Shown here: one piece after another, positions 1-8,622 of the stretch
Layout: each line of letters begins with the position of its first letter
How positions within the stretch are numbered: the first letter of the stretch is position 1
Assembly (NCBI GenBank): GCA_937981555.1
Contig: CALJOK010000107.1
Location: 1-34,995 of the forward strand
Source of the DNA: an uncultured Saprospiraceae bacterium
GTDB taxonomy: Bacteria; Bacteroidota; Bacteroidia; Chitinophagales; Saprospiraceae
Length of the DNA stretch: 34,995 nt
Direction: 5' to 3'
Made by a program: the position numbers and the translations under genes
The notes under the pieces: generated by a model
The model's input: the letters and a program-made list of their open reading frames with translations, nothing else
Databases searched by the model: none
Told to the model about the DNA's origin: nothing

Positions 1-129
1 AAACTTGAAAAACTAAAGTTTTCTAGCAAGTTGAATCACTTTGCTATGAAATCTAAAATTTACCTTGCTGCTAATAAAGCAGCTTTCAATGAACTTAAAT
101 TACTCAAGACTAATTTCTTGAGTGCGTAA
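1..129 (+). CDS. C-terminal fragment of an unknown protein
   Basis: An open frame enters from the left edge and ends at a TAA at 127-129, giving 42 residues rich in Lys, Leu, Asn and Ala and ending in FLSA. No family is recognisable from so short a piece. It faces the next gene (stop at 201) convergently, and I see no clear terminator hairpin between them. The frame is short enough to be open by chance, so confidence is modest. Confidence 0.35.
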   Translation, partial: KLEKLKFSSKLNHFAMKSKIYLAANKAAFNELKLLKTNFLSA

Positions 130-200
130 CATGAGTTACTAATTATCTCAAATCATTTTATGTTCAAGTAAAGAGTCAAATATATAGCCAACAAATATTA

Positions 201-2528
201 TTAATTCATCCGTTTCAAATTATCATCCACATCCCGATTTTGATACTTCGATTTAAACTCTTTCCCAAATGAATATCGCATCGAAATCATAAATGCTTTT
301 CGATCTGAAAATCGAGTTTCATTTGTAATGATACCATTAAATTCAGTAAGCGACGTAAATTCAAATCCTCGATACACATCATTAAAATTAAGTGTCACCG
401 AAAATTTATTTTTAAAAGTCTTCGAAACGAAAAAGTCTAAATTGGAAAATCCTTTCGCTTCCGTCACGCCTGTTTTCCGTTTGGTCATTCCATAAAATGT
501 TGCGCCAACCGAAAATCTTTTTGGCAATTGAATTTGCTGTCGAGTGTAAAAATAAACCGAAGGAGTTACCCCCTGCACCACCGCTGTCGGATCTTTCATT
601 TCGGAAAATGAAAAACGAACGAAATTTGTGGTACTCCATTTTTTATAGCCAAATGGGTTTAGGATAGAAAAATTAAAAGAACGTTCTTGTTCTAAATTCA
701 CCGGCGAACTAATCAACCTGCCCGTATCTTCATCCACAATTATGCTGACAAAAGTTGGATTCTTTCGACGACTATAACTCAACTCAAACGAACTTTTTTT
801 GTACTGAAAATTAGCAGAAACTTCTTCGTTAATACTTGGTCGCAAATTGACGTTTCGACTATATTCCAAAAATGGTGTAATGTAAGTGGAAATTGAACTT
901 GAATTTAAATAGTTTGGTCGAGCAACCGTTTTCGCATAATTAAGTGTCAAGTTCCAACTTGAATCTATTGGAATATTTACCATGACTTTTGGAAATAAAA
1001 TAGTCTGATCTATATCCAACGTCAAATCATCAGCTGATCTAAACCCACCTTCCACATCATTTTTTTCAGTTCGAACACCAAGCGAAAAATCCATTTTTTT
1101 TATGGTTCCAGAAAGTTGAACATAAGCCGCAAGGTTTTCTTCCGAGTAATCATAAAAAGCTGAAACATAATCCGTTGGCATCAAAACTTCAAATTCAGAA
1201 AATGCTTCCGCCTTAGCTCCTGCGTAATTCATCCCCATTTCAAATTTCTCATTATCAAATATTTTTTTCTCGAAATCAACTCTCACAGCATATGCATCAA
1301 TCATAAAATCTTGGTTCCGATTTTCAAATATTTCAAAACTATTCCCATTGACGCTATTGGTTATTTCACTATCCAAATTTCGAATATAGTTGGAGTACTG
1401 AATTCCGAAAAACAAATTGGATTTGCTTTTTGTAAGTTGTTTGTTATAATTCAAATTTGAGGTAAAAAAACTGCGGTCTTCTAATTCATTGACAAGTGTT
1501 TCAAATTTATTGTCAAGCGTATCATTTTCAAAAGTATTCGAAATCGAAGAAATTGGGCCAACAGAAGTATGTGTTCGAAGATTAACATTTCCTGAAAAAT
1601 AATCGCCATCATTGAGTTGATAATAAAATCCACCTCCAGCAATAAATTGAGGGCGATAGACCAAGGAAAAACCACTATTATCTGCATTCACATTAAGTCC
1701 TCCTATTTCGTAGGCTGAATCAGATCCTTCCCAAGGTTGTAATTGATTGTAAGAAAAATTAGTTCGTAACTCCAATCTATTTTTTTTGAGCGAAGCATTC
1801 AATCCAAGGAAATTATTAAATTTTCGATTCCATGAAGCCACTTCTGACAACGAAATATTCACGCCATCCCCTACTCCTTTTTTCCTTCGAATCAAAATTA
1901 CCGCTCGTCCATCAGCCTCATATTTTGCAGAAGGATTATTGATTAATTCGATGTCTTGAATACTGTTGACGGGAATGGAATTTAGTTCTTCCATCGAAAT
2001 TCTTTGATTGCCTAAATAGATCAACGGACTCCCTTTTCCAATTACACTCACACTTCCTCCATCAGAACTGACGAGGATTTTTGGAAATAAAGAAAGCAAA
2101 GAAGTGGTGGTTGGTTGACTCGCAAAATTAGTGTTAGCAATGTTCATTTTGAGGTTGCCATTTTTGTTGACGATCGCATCTCGTTCAGCAACGACTTGGA
2201 CTTCTTCGATAAGATTGGAATTTTCTTTTAAAGAAAAATTAAGCTTTATGTTTTCAGTTAAATTTATTTCTTGTTCGATCTTTTCAAAACCCAAACAACT
2301 AATTTCGAGAAGATACTTTTGAGAAGGTAGAGGATCAAATTCAAATTTACCGTCTTCAACATAAGTGATTTTTACTGGCTCATTTTTGGAAACATCTTTT
2401 AAGATAACATTCCCAAAAAGCATCGGTTTCTTTTCGTGATCGATGATATTTCCAGACAAAACAAATTCGTCTTGACTAAAACTAAAACCTGCTTGCAATA
2501 ACAAAATGACTAGGCAAATATTTTTCAT
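201..2528 (-). CDS. Outer-membrane beta-barrel receptor with carboxypeptidase-regulatory-like domain
   Basis: About 775 residues from the chosen ATG at 2528, which begins MKNICLVILLLQ and gives a clean signal peptide ending near FSFSQ. A longer frame from a GTG at 2561 would bury that signal. After the signal comes a beta-sandwich (VLSGNIIDHEKKPMLFGNV) typical of CarboxypepD_reg-like domains, then a plug-like segment with ISMEELNSIPVNSIQDIELI and NNPSAKYEADG. A long run of alternating aromatic/polar strands follows and ends in ISMRYSFG. This is the layout of the Bacteroidota 'outer membrane beta-barrel family' (TonB-receptor-like, OMP_b-brl_3). The substrate is unknown and no SusD partner is present. 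It lies downstream of, and on the same strand as, the LuxR-type regulator gene at 2645-3616, so co-transcription or control by that regulator is plausible but inferred. Confidence 0.85.
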   Translation of the reverse strand: MKNICLVILLLQAGFSFSQDEFVLSGNIIDHEKKPMLFGNVILKDVSKNEPVKITYVEDGKFEFDPLPSQKYLLEISCLGFEKIEQEINLTENIKLNFSLKENSNLIEEVQVVAERDAIVNKNGNLKMNIANTNFASQPTTTSLLSLFPKILVSSDGGSVSVIGKGSPLIYLGNQRISMEELNSIPVNSIQDIELINNPSAKYEADGRAVILIRRKKGVGDGVNISLSEVASWNRKFNNFLGLNASLKKNRLELRTNFSYNQLQPWEGSDSAYEIGGLNVNADNSGFSLVYRPQFIAGGGFYYQLNDGDYFSGNVNLRTHTSVGPISSISNTFENDTLDNKFETLVNELEDRSFFTSNLNYNKQLTKSKSNLFFGIQYSNYIRNLDSEITNSVNGNSFEIFENRNQDFMIDAYAVRVDFEKKIFDNEKFEMGMNYAGAKAEAFSEFEVLMPTDYVSAFYDYSEENLAAYVQLSGTIKKMDFSLGVRTEKNDVEGGFRSADDLTLDIDQTILFPKVMVNIPIDSSWNLTLNYAKTVARPNYLNSSSISTYITPFLEYSRNVNLRPSINEEVSANFQYKKSSFELSYSRRKNPTFVSIIVDEDTGRLISSPVNLEQERSFNFSILNPFGYKKWSTTNFVRFSFSEMKDPTAVVQGVTPSVYFYTRQQIQLPKRFSVGATFYGMTKRKTGVTEAKGFSNLDFFVSKTFKNKFSVTLNFNDVYRGFEFTSLTEFNGIITNETRFSDRKAFMISMRYSFGKEFKSKYQNRDVDDNLKRMN

Positions 2529-2644
2529 AAATCTATCATTAGTTTTAAAAATGTGATTCACAAAAAAAGAAAAAAATTATCAAGAAGTCATTTTTATTAG
2601 GTCTGAAAAAGGGACTAGCACCTAGCCAAACCTAACAAACACAA

Positions 2645-3616
2645 TCATTTTTCTATTAATATTTCTTTTCTACCTGACACCCCTAATTTTTTGTAAAGAC
2701 TTGTAATATGAGTTTTCACCGTACTCAGACTGATAAATAATTCGCTCGCTATCTCTTTATTACTCTTTCCTTCTAAGATTAAACTTTTAATTAATTCCTC
2801 TCGTTCACTCAAACTTGGAGCTAAAATTGGAAGTTGATTTTTTGCTTTTTTTCTCATTTGAAAAACACTAAAAAATAAGCCTAAAATTAAGAAAACAGAA
2901 ATGCCATTCCACCACAAACTCATTTGATATTTTTCATTTACTTCCGTCAATTCGACCATTGCTATTTCATTTTCCAAATGAGCATAGTCGGTTGGATTTA
3001 AATCACTCGATTGGAAATCTTCCAGCAAGTTGAGATAGTAATTTGGATTTTCTTGAATATCTTTTTCCAATAATTTTTTATCCTTCAATTGCTTAATCCC
3101 AATTAATTTTACCATCAAAATCTGCAACGAATCTTTGACAAAGGGTTTGTATTTTTTTCGAAAAATAGCCTCATCATTTAAACTGCGATTGGATTCAAAT
3201 TGATTGAACTTTTGCCATTCTAAATCTGCCAAATTCGTATTCGTATAACTCCCAAAAAGTTGATTGCTTTTTTGAAAATACAGCGAATCCGTATTACTTA
3301 AAATAAAAACATGATAGGTAGGAAATTTAATAAAACTATTTTCATCCTGAGGATCAAGTTCTACTTTGTAAAATTTATTTTCACTTCCAAAAAAGTCAGC
3401 GCTAAATTCAAAATACCCTTTTTCATCAACCATTACCTTTGCCAAAAAATCATTAGTCACTTTTAGTTGACTACCATTCATATCAACCTCATAAAGAGAA
3501 ATTTCTGATTTCAAATTCTCGACATTTTCAAGATTAAGGTAACCTGAAATTCCATTTTGAGCTTGGAGAAAAATACAGTTGAGGAGAAGGAGAATTAGAA
3601 TTTTAGCTTTTTTCAT
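2645..3616 (-). CDS. Membrane-anchored LuxR-family regulator with periplasmic sensor region
   Basis: 323 residues. Residues 1-20 are a signal peptide or anchor (MKKAKILILLLLNCIFLQAQ). A beta-rich region to about residue 115 resembles DUF4369-type domains, and residues ~120-230 look helical. A transmembrane segment lies at about 236-254 (ISVFLILGLFFSVFQM), followed by a basic stretch. The C-terminal end, about 268-323, is a GerE/LuxR helix-turn-helix: LSEREELIKS, then GKSNKEIASELFISLSTVKT, then KKLGVSGR. The order implies a periplasmic sensor fused through one membrane span to a cytoplasmic DNA-binding head, with no receiver domain. The downstream barrel receptor gene starts about 115 bases further on, suggesting a receptor/regulator pair. 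The ligand is unknown. Confidence 0.85.
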   Translation of the reverse strand: MKKAKILILLLLNCIFLQAQNGISGYLNLENVENLKSEISLYEVDMNGSQLKVTNDFLAKVMVDEKGYFEFSADFFGSENKFYKVELDPQDENSFIKFPTYHVFILSNTDSLYFQKSNQLFGSYTNTNLADLEWQKFNQFESNRSLNDEAIFRKKYKPFVKDSLQILMVKLIGIKQLKDKKLLEKDIQENPNYYLNLLEDFQSSDLNPTDYAHLENEIAMVELTEVNEKYQMSLWWNGISVFLILGLFFSVFQMRKKAKNQLPILAPSLSEREELIKSLILEGKSNKEIASELFISLSTVKTHITSLYKKLGVSGRKEILIEK

Positions 3617-3670
3617 TTCATTATTTTTTTAGTGAAAGATGAAACGAAATTACGAAAAATGGAAATAAAA

Positions 3671-3701
3671 AATGAATCTACTTTTTACAAGTAGATTCAT
3701 T
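3671..3701 (-). terminator. Intrinsic terminator after the MscS gene
   Basis: A perfect 13-bp stem (AATGAATCTACTT with its complement) surrounds a 5-base loop. On the minus strand it is followed by a T-rich run (TTTTTATTT). It sits just past the stop of the mechanosensitive channel gene and before the regulator gene. The plus-strand side also ends in T residues, so it may work both ways. Confidence 0.85.
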
Positions 3702-3726
3702 TTTAGGTATATCATTATACTTTATG

Positions 3727-4797
3727 CTATTTTTTCGATGTCATATCATCTACTTTATTTTCGATATTAGTCACCAATTTAGTTTTAATCACCGTCCAAT
3801 TTTCAATCTTTGTTTTCAATTCTTCCTTTTGAGTATCTTCGGTTGCTGCTTTTAATTCTTCATTCAGTTGTTTTAATTTTACATCTACCTCTGCCAATTT
3901 CTCTTTTCTTTTTTCGATAGTTTCCGCTTCCTCTGCCTTGTCAAATATTTTATCTTCCGGAGCATCTGTTACAAGTATTTCATCTCGTTTTTTAACTTTT
4001 TTAGGTATAAAAACAGTTTCTCCTACTGGTCGTTGATTCATAAATGTAGGTGAAACTATTTCAATATTGGCATCATGTAAAGCATCCAACATCATGGCAT
4101 TTAATCGAGATTGCGCACTTAGAACTGTTTTGATATTTTCTACCAAACCAGTTACGGTATAAATTACAGAATAATCTCCTAACTCTTTTACCCTCACAAA
4201 AGCATCCTTTAGATCTGCTCTTTGTGCAGCATCCAATAATGCTTTTTCTATTTTTTGTCGGTTGACATCATAGCCTAACGAGCAGACCCCTGTGATAAAT
4301 GTTCCAGACAATCGAATCACTTTGACAGGATTGGTGGTCAAATATAAATTGGGCAAAGTTGTAAGGTCACGTGATTCCGTTTGCATTTCTGTATGAAAAA
4401 GTCCTCGCTCTGTGATCCTTCCAAAAAACTCATTCACCTGAATAAAATCTCCAGGTTTAAAATTATTGATCGCCCGCAGCATGACTCCTGCTAATCCATT
4501 TCCAATAAAAGTAGCGGAACTCAATGCTAAAACGGCCGAGATGACTATCCCTATTAAATTGGTAATTTGCCCTCTTGATTCTCCTGTCCATGGCAATAAA
4601 AGAATGACTACAATAATTCCAATGAGCATGATACAAAATAAAATCATGGATCGAATAATCCCCCAATCTGTTTTTCCTTTTGCCTGTCGATCGATAATAA
4701 ATTTTATTCCATGATAAACTCCGATGACAGCTAAAATGGCACAGAAGAAAGGTAAAAATTTACTCAGGTCTTTTAATGATTCAATTGGTTCAAACAT
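3727..4797 (-). CDS. MscS-family small-conductance mechanosensitive channel
   Basis: 356 residues. Three hydrophobic segments lie near residues 12-34, 48-69 and 78-110. The third carries the Ala/Gly-rich pore helix (VISAVLALSSATFIGNGLAG) and leads into the MscS beta domain (INNFKPGDFIQVNEFFGRI), then TLPNLYLTTNPVKVIRLSG. The alpha/beta vestibule follows to about residue 250. The last ~90 residues form a charged, Lys/Glu-rich coiled coil (EKRKEKLAEVDVKLKQLNEE), an extension beyond the E. coli MscS pattern. The expected role is an inner-membrane tension-gated channel that releases solutes on osmotic downshock. It is a single-gene unit with a strong terminator. A TATATTTG box at 4842-4849 on the minus strand resembles a Bacteroidota -7 element, but no good -33 partner is present. 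Confidence 0.9.
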   Translation of the reverse strand: MFEPIESLKDLSKFLPFFCAILAVIGVYHGIKFIIDRQAKGKTDWGIIRSMILFCIMLIGIIVVILLLPWTGESRGQITNLIGIVISAVLALSSATFIGNGLAGVMLRAINNFKPGDFIQVNEFFGRITERGLFHTEMQTESRDLTTLPNLYLTTNPVKVIRLSGTFITGVCSLGYDVNRQKIEKALLDAAQRADLKDAFVRVKELGDYSVIYTVTGLVENIKTVLSAQSRLNAMMLDALHDANIEIVSPTFMNQRPVGETVFIPKKVKKRDEILVTDAPEDKIFDKAEEAETIEKRKEKLAEVDVKLKQLNEELKAATEDTQKEELKTKIENWTVIKTKLVTNIENKVDDMTSKK

Positions 4798-4965
4798 AAT
4801 CTTACAGTTTAATCAATTTAAGTTCAAGCGATTACAAAAAACAAATATAATAATTTTCAATCAAGTGATTAAGTAAGTTATGGCTGATCTTTATTCCATT
4901 GCTTATTCAAAAAGTCTTTTCTAAATCTTACCCCCAACAACATCCTTTTAGAAACACTAAAAAAA

Positions 4966-4997
4966 ATCCGTAGCCTGGTAATTACCAAACTACGGAT
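4966..4997 (-). terminator. Intrinsic terminator after the ankyrin gene
   Basis: An 8-bp stem (ATCCGTAG/CTACGGAT) encloses a second perfect palindrome, TGGTAATTACCA. On the minus strand it is followed by a run of about eight T residues. It lies just past the stop of the 5020-5448 gene. Confidence 0.85.
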
Positions 4998-5019
4998 CAA
5001 TTTTATTTTTTACTTTTTT

Positions 5020-5448
5020 TTATTTCAAAAGTGCAATGAATTCCTTTCGTTTGTATTTGACTGCATATTCCATTGCCGTCTTTCCTTCAGGCGTTTCTAT
5101 AGTTTTGTCCGCACCTGCGATCACGAGTTTTTTAAAAAAACGTTCTCGCCGATATTTTATCGCATAGATAAGTGGTGTTTTTTCGGTACAACTTTTATTC
5201 AGGTCAGCTTCTAACTCTAGACATTTTTTAAAAATCTTTCTGCAATTAAATTTAATACTCAATGCCAAAAGAGAATATTCAGATTCTCTGATTTCATAAC
5301 AATCATCGAGATCATTTCCCTCTTCTAAAAATTCTAAGAATGCCCCCAAGTCATCGGTGCTAATAAATTTTTTAATTTGCTCAGCCTCTGTTTGACCAAA
5401 AGTAATTAATGGAAAAATAAATAGGAATAGAAAGGTAGTGGATTTCAT
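5020..5448 (-). CDS. Small secreted ankyrin-repeat protein
   Basis: 142 residues starting with a clear signal peptide (MKSTTFLFLFIFPLITFGQ). The remainder reads as two to three ankyrin repeats: a degenerate one near residues 58-80 (SLLALSIKFNCRKIFKKCLE), one with TPLIYAIKYRRERFFKKLVI followed by AGADKTIETPEGKTAMEYAV, and a final partial helix (KYKRKEFIALL). The protein is probably periplasmic and binds another protein, but no partner is indicated. It precedes no same-strand gene closely and has its own terminator. Confidence 0.75.
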   Translation of the reverse strand: MKSTTFLFLFIFPLITFGQTEAEQIKKFISTDDLGAFLEFLEEGNDLDDCYEIRESEYSLLALSIKFNCRKIFKKCLELEADLNKSCTEKTPLIYAIKYRRERFFKKLVIAGADKTIETPEGKTAMEYAVKYKRKEFIALLK

Positions 5449-5512
5449 AATGTGTGATTTGTTTTTAATAAATATGATTTCTGATTTAGACCAAACTGAT
5501 TTATAGCAATTT

Positions 5513-6067
5513 TTATTTTAATAATTGCTTACCTAAATCTTGTACCCAATAATCTCCAACTTTGCCAAAGCCCATTTCTTTAAAATCTTTACTCATCATA
5601 TTTTTACAATGACTTGGACTATCTTTCCACCCTTGAAAAACTTCTTGAATGCCTACTTTTCCCCAAAAGATATTTTCACCTACCGCTTGCCAATCGTATC
5701 CAGTTTTAGAAATTCGTTGACTGATCTCGCTTCCATTTGAACCTCGATGGTCAAAGAAATTTTTCGAATCCATATCCTTCGCATGGGCGAGGGCAGCTTG
5801 ATTTAATAGATTATTTACTTTTAAGATTGGAGCAGGTTTCATTCTTTTTCTGCCGCAGCGACATCCTTTCTTTCGAAGTTGATTGACGAGTTTTAATAAT
5901 TCCTTAGTATCCTTATCTTCGACAACTTCTTCAATTTTAGACTCCGTAAATGTATCAGCATCAACATTAGTAATTTCGCCAGATTCAACTTGTACAGCCT
6001 TAGTGGAATTGTTGGTACAAAATGAAGTGGTCGCAAGAATGGAAAATAGGATCAGATATTTAAACAT
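5513..6067 (-). CDS. CAP (SCP/PR-1-like) domain protein, exported
   Basis: 184 residues. The N terminus is a signal peptide ending near SFC-TNN at residue 17. A cysteine there suggests lipidation, but the Phe before it is unlike a standard lipobox. Residues ~25-55 are an acidic linker, then comes a GCRCGRKR patch with two Cys (69, 71). The CAP domain fills ~55-184 with AALAHAKDM, NFFDHRGSNG (H107), VGENIFWG (E131) and SPSHCKNMMS (H153), the conserved residues of the bacterial YkwD-like branch. The role of these extracytoplasmic proteins is poorly defined. The gene is a lone unit about 65 bases upstream of the ankyrin gene and could be co-transcribed with it. Confidence 0.88.
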   Translation of the reverse strand: MFKYLILFSILATTSFCTNNSTKAVQVESGEITNVDADTFTESKIEEVVEDKDTKELLKLVNQLRKKGCRCGRKRMKPAPILKVNNLLNQAALAHAKDMDSKNFFDHRGSNGSEISQRISKTGYDWQAVGENIFWGKVGIQEVFQGWKDSPSHCKNMMSKDFKEMGFGKVGDYWVQDLGKQLLK

Positions 6068-6187
6068 CGTTTTTCTTTTTTTGGGAAAATTGAGATAGAA
6101 ATTAAACGATGAAAATTATTTTTATGATACCTCATTTGTGATAAAATTTTTGAAATATTTTTTACCCTGTACCAAATAATTTTATTC

Positions 6188-6892
6188 TTAGAATCTTACA
6201 CCTGTCTGAATTCCGAAATTGAACAATCTACTTTTATACGTTTCTTCAAGAAAAGTTGGAATATCAATCACATTACTAAAAGCATATTCAATATTTGGTT
6301 CTATATATATTTTTCTCTCTTCATTAAAATTAAATTCAAACCCTACTCCCAAATTGACTTGTCCAAAAAACCTTTTTGCATCAAAAGTAAAACCATTAAA
6401 GTCACGAGGATTTTCTCCACATTCATGAAGCAAGGATCTACTATCTCCAAAAAGATAAAATAAATTATCTATCCCTCCTTTTAGATAAACTCTCTTCTCT
6501 CCATTTGTCAAATTAAACTGAAGCTCAATTGGAATATTTATATAAAACCAATCCATCGTGGATCTTGCATATGATTGATTTCGATTGAATCCACTCGATG
6601 TAATATCGCAAGGAAAAATAAAAGAATAGTCTTTCGTATTTGAATTTAAATAACTGAGTTCAAGTCCTGTTCTGAGAATCCAACGTTCATCAATTTTATA
6701 ATAATAACCTGCTTGCAAATCGATTCCAAAACTTAAATTGAGATCGTCATAACTTTCATTATTTGATTGAAAATCAACATACTTTAAATTTAACGAAAGA
6801 CTTTTTGAAAATTTATTTTCCACATTATTACCCTGAGAAAAAAGAGATACATGTACGAAGAATAGGAAGACTGCAAAAATTAACTTTTTCAT
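6188..6892 (-). CDS. Small outer-membrane beta-barrel protein (porin/PorT-like)
   Basis: 234 residues starting with a signal peptide (MKKLIFAVFLFFVHVSLFSQ). The rest alternates short amphipathic strands with Tyr/Phe/Asn-rich turns, for example AGYYYKIDERWILRTGLELS and IELQFNLTNGEKRVYLKGG. It ends in a strand with a terminal aromatic (FNFGIQTGVRF), the usual signature of an 8-10 stranded barrel of the 'outer membrane beta-barrel protein' family. The function is unknown. It is preceded on the same strand by the helical-repeat gene, with a gap of about 70 bases. Confidence 0.8.
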   Translation of the reverse strand: MKKLIFAVFLFFVHVSLFSQGNNVENKFSKSLSLNLKYVDFQSNNESYDDLNLSFGIDLQAGYYYKIDERWILRTGLELSYLNSNTKDYSFIFPCDITSSGFNRNQSYARSTMDWFYINIPIELQFNLTNGEKRVYLKGGIDNLFYLFGDSRSLLHECGENPRDFNGFTFDAKRFFGQVNLGVGFEFNFNEERKIYIEPNIEYAFSNVIDIPTFLEETYKSRLFNFGIQTGVRF

Positions 6893-6961
6893 ATTTTATT
6901 TTTTTAGGTTGGCTAAGGTAAAAAACACAATACGATTTTAAAATACGCCAAACAGAGGTAA

Positions 6962-8398
6962 TTAAAATTGACTTTTCACCGTTTTCAATTTTTCCAACAG
7001 CCATTCTCGTTCTGCTAATCTATTCGTGGATTTAATTTCTTCTCTCATTTGTTTCCACGTTTTTTTATCATCTACTTTTGCATGAATTATTTTTTTGACA
7101 AAACGGATCAGGTTTAAATAATTCTCTCGGTGATAACCCATTTCTTTTTGTCGTTGAATATATCTCGAAAAACTATCCAACAAAGAATCCAAAGCATTGT
7201 ACTCCCCTAACTCAAAATAACTTTTAAGCAACATTCTTCTTGCATCCAAATTATTAAGTACATCTTTAAATTCTACTCGCAAAAGTAACTGCATCGCATC
7301 TTTATATTTCTCCTGTTGAAAATAAAAAAACGCAAAATTATATCGCCAAGTATTTTCTCTCTCGCGAGGGTGAAGGTATTTTTTATACTCTTCTAAAAAT
7401 TGTTCGACCCATTTATTTTCGTTCAAAGCCATTCCCAGTCGAGTAATATTTTTGTAGGAAAAAGAAGATAAAACACCTTCTTCCAAAAGTGTTTCATTTT
7501 TCAAACCTGAACGAAATAATTCAAATGCCTCTCTGATAAAATGACGTTCACCAGAGTTCAATCGCTTGATACAATAATTGATTGCATATAAATAAATATC
7601 TCTAATTTCATTCGGAGGAATAATTTTCCAATATTGTTGAATCAGTTTTTTTAGTTCCTGGAAATGTTTTTCCGATTTTGTAATAGTATTGTTTTTTAAA
7701 TTCTCGTTGGCACCATAACAATGAAAATACAAATCAACAATAGGTACTTTTTCAAACTTACCAGACTCCATCAAATCCAAAATATCAGGTAATAATTTCA
7801 AATCATAAACTTCTTCCGACATCGTTTGATGAGACTGGATTTCACAACCTAATTTCAACATGCTCGCTACAAATGAAATACTCAAATTATCTGCGGTGAA
7901 TTGAAAATTTTTATTTTCCTTTCTCAAGTGAGCAGCCGTGAATCCTGCTTCTTCCATTCCTAATTCGTAATTTTTAAAATAGAATTTACTATCTCGATAA
8001 TTTTCTTTTTCTAAGATCACGCGATTTTGAATAAGTTCTTTTTCAAAAAAAAATTCCATTCCTTTTTTCCGAAATGACTTGCAAAGATATTGTTGAGTTT
8101 GCACTTGGTCATTTTCAAATTCTGCTTGTGTCAGATATTTTTTTAGAATTTTTAATAAAAAAGAAGTGGTGTGTCGTAGTTTTTTTTCATCAAAACCTTC
8201 CTGGTAGACTTTATTATAAACCTTCTCTCTATGTATTGCCATTGGCGGCAAAAAATGAATTGCCTCATCCAAATAATCGAATAATCGAACGACATCCTCT
8301 CGTTGATTGAAATAAGGAGATCGCACAAATTTTCTAAATTCTCGCCAATCTCTTTTTGAAAGTCGCTTTAAAATGGCAACTAGACTACTTTTTTGCAT
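6962..8398 (-). CDS. Large all-helical (TPR-like) cytosolic protein of unknown function
   Basis: 478 residues with no signal peptide or membrane span. It is rich in Lys, Glu, Leu, Phe and Tyr and predicted helical throughout. It opens with LVAILKRLSKRDWREFRKFV then SPYFNQREDVVRLFDYL, an N terminus I associate with a family of uncharacterised proteins common in Saprospiria. Later helices (EQFLEEYKKYLHPRERENTW, FYFQQEKYKDAMQLLLRVEF, ARRMLLKSYFELGEYNALDS) look like TPR-type helix pairs. That would fit a scaffold role, but this is inference. A TATTTTTG box at 8422-8429 on the minus strand may be part of its promoter. Confidence 0.7.
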   Translation of the reverse strand: MQKSSLVAILKRLSKRDWREFRKFVRSPYFNQREDVVRLFDYLDEAIHFLPPMAIHREKVYNKVYQEGFDEKKLRHTTSFLLKILKKYLTQAEFENDQVQTQQYLCKSFRKKGMEFFFEKELIQNRVILEKENYRDSKFYFKNYELGMEEAGFTAAHLRKENKNFQFTADNLSISFVASMLKLGCEIQSHQTMSEEVYDLKLLPDILDLMESGKFEKVPIVDLYFHCYGANENLKNNTITKSEKHFQELKKLIQQYWKIIPPNEIRDIYLYAINYCIKRLNSGERHFIREAFELFRSGLKNETLLEEGVLSSFSYKNITRLGMALNENKWVEQFLEEYKKYLHPRERENTWRYNFAFFYFQQEKYKDAMQLLLRVEFKDVLNNLDARRMLLKSYFELGEYNALDSLLDSFSRYIQRQKEMGYHRENYLNLIRFVKKIIHAKVDDKKTWKQMREEIKSTNRLAEREWLLEKLKTVKSQF

Positions 8399-8622
8399 AA
8401 CATTTTTTTAATTATGATTGACAAAAATAAATATAACCAACTGATTATCAGTAATAACTTAAATTAAAAGATTGATTTATTATGAATTCTGTTTTTGAAA
8501 AAAGGAAAATATTTATTGACTTTTGAACTGTGCACGAGAAAAGTATTACTTCAGAAAATATCAAGCTTGTTTTTTCAACTAACAAATCCTATTTCAATCA
8601 AAGGCATCAAAAAATAAACATT

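Noticed and set aside
2595-2635. Possible terminator in the gap between the LuxR regulator and the barrel receptor
   Set aside because: Only a 6-bp TTAGGT/ACCTAA pairing with a long, poorly paired interior and no T tract; at most an operator-like feature.
8530-8622. GTG start extending the propeller protein by 31 residues
   Set aside because: The extension is polar and would place the clear signal peptide (MKNINLILLLL) internally; the ATG at 8623 is preferred.
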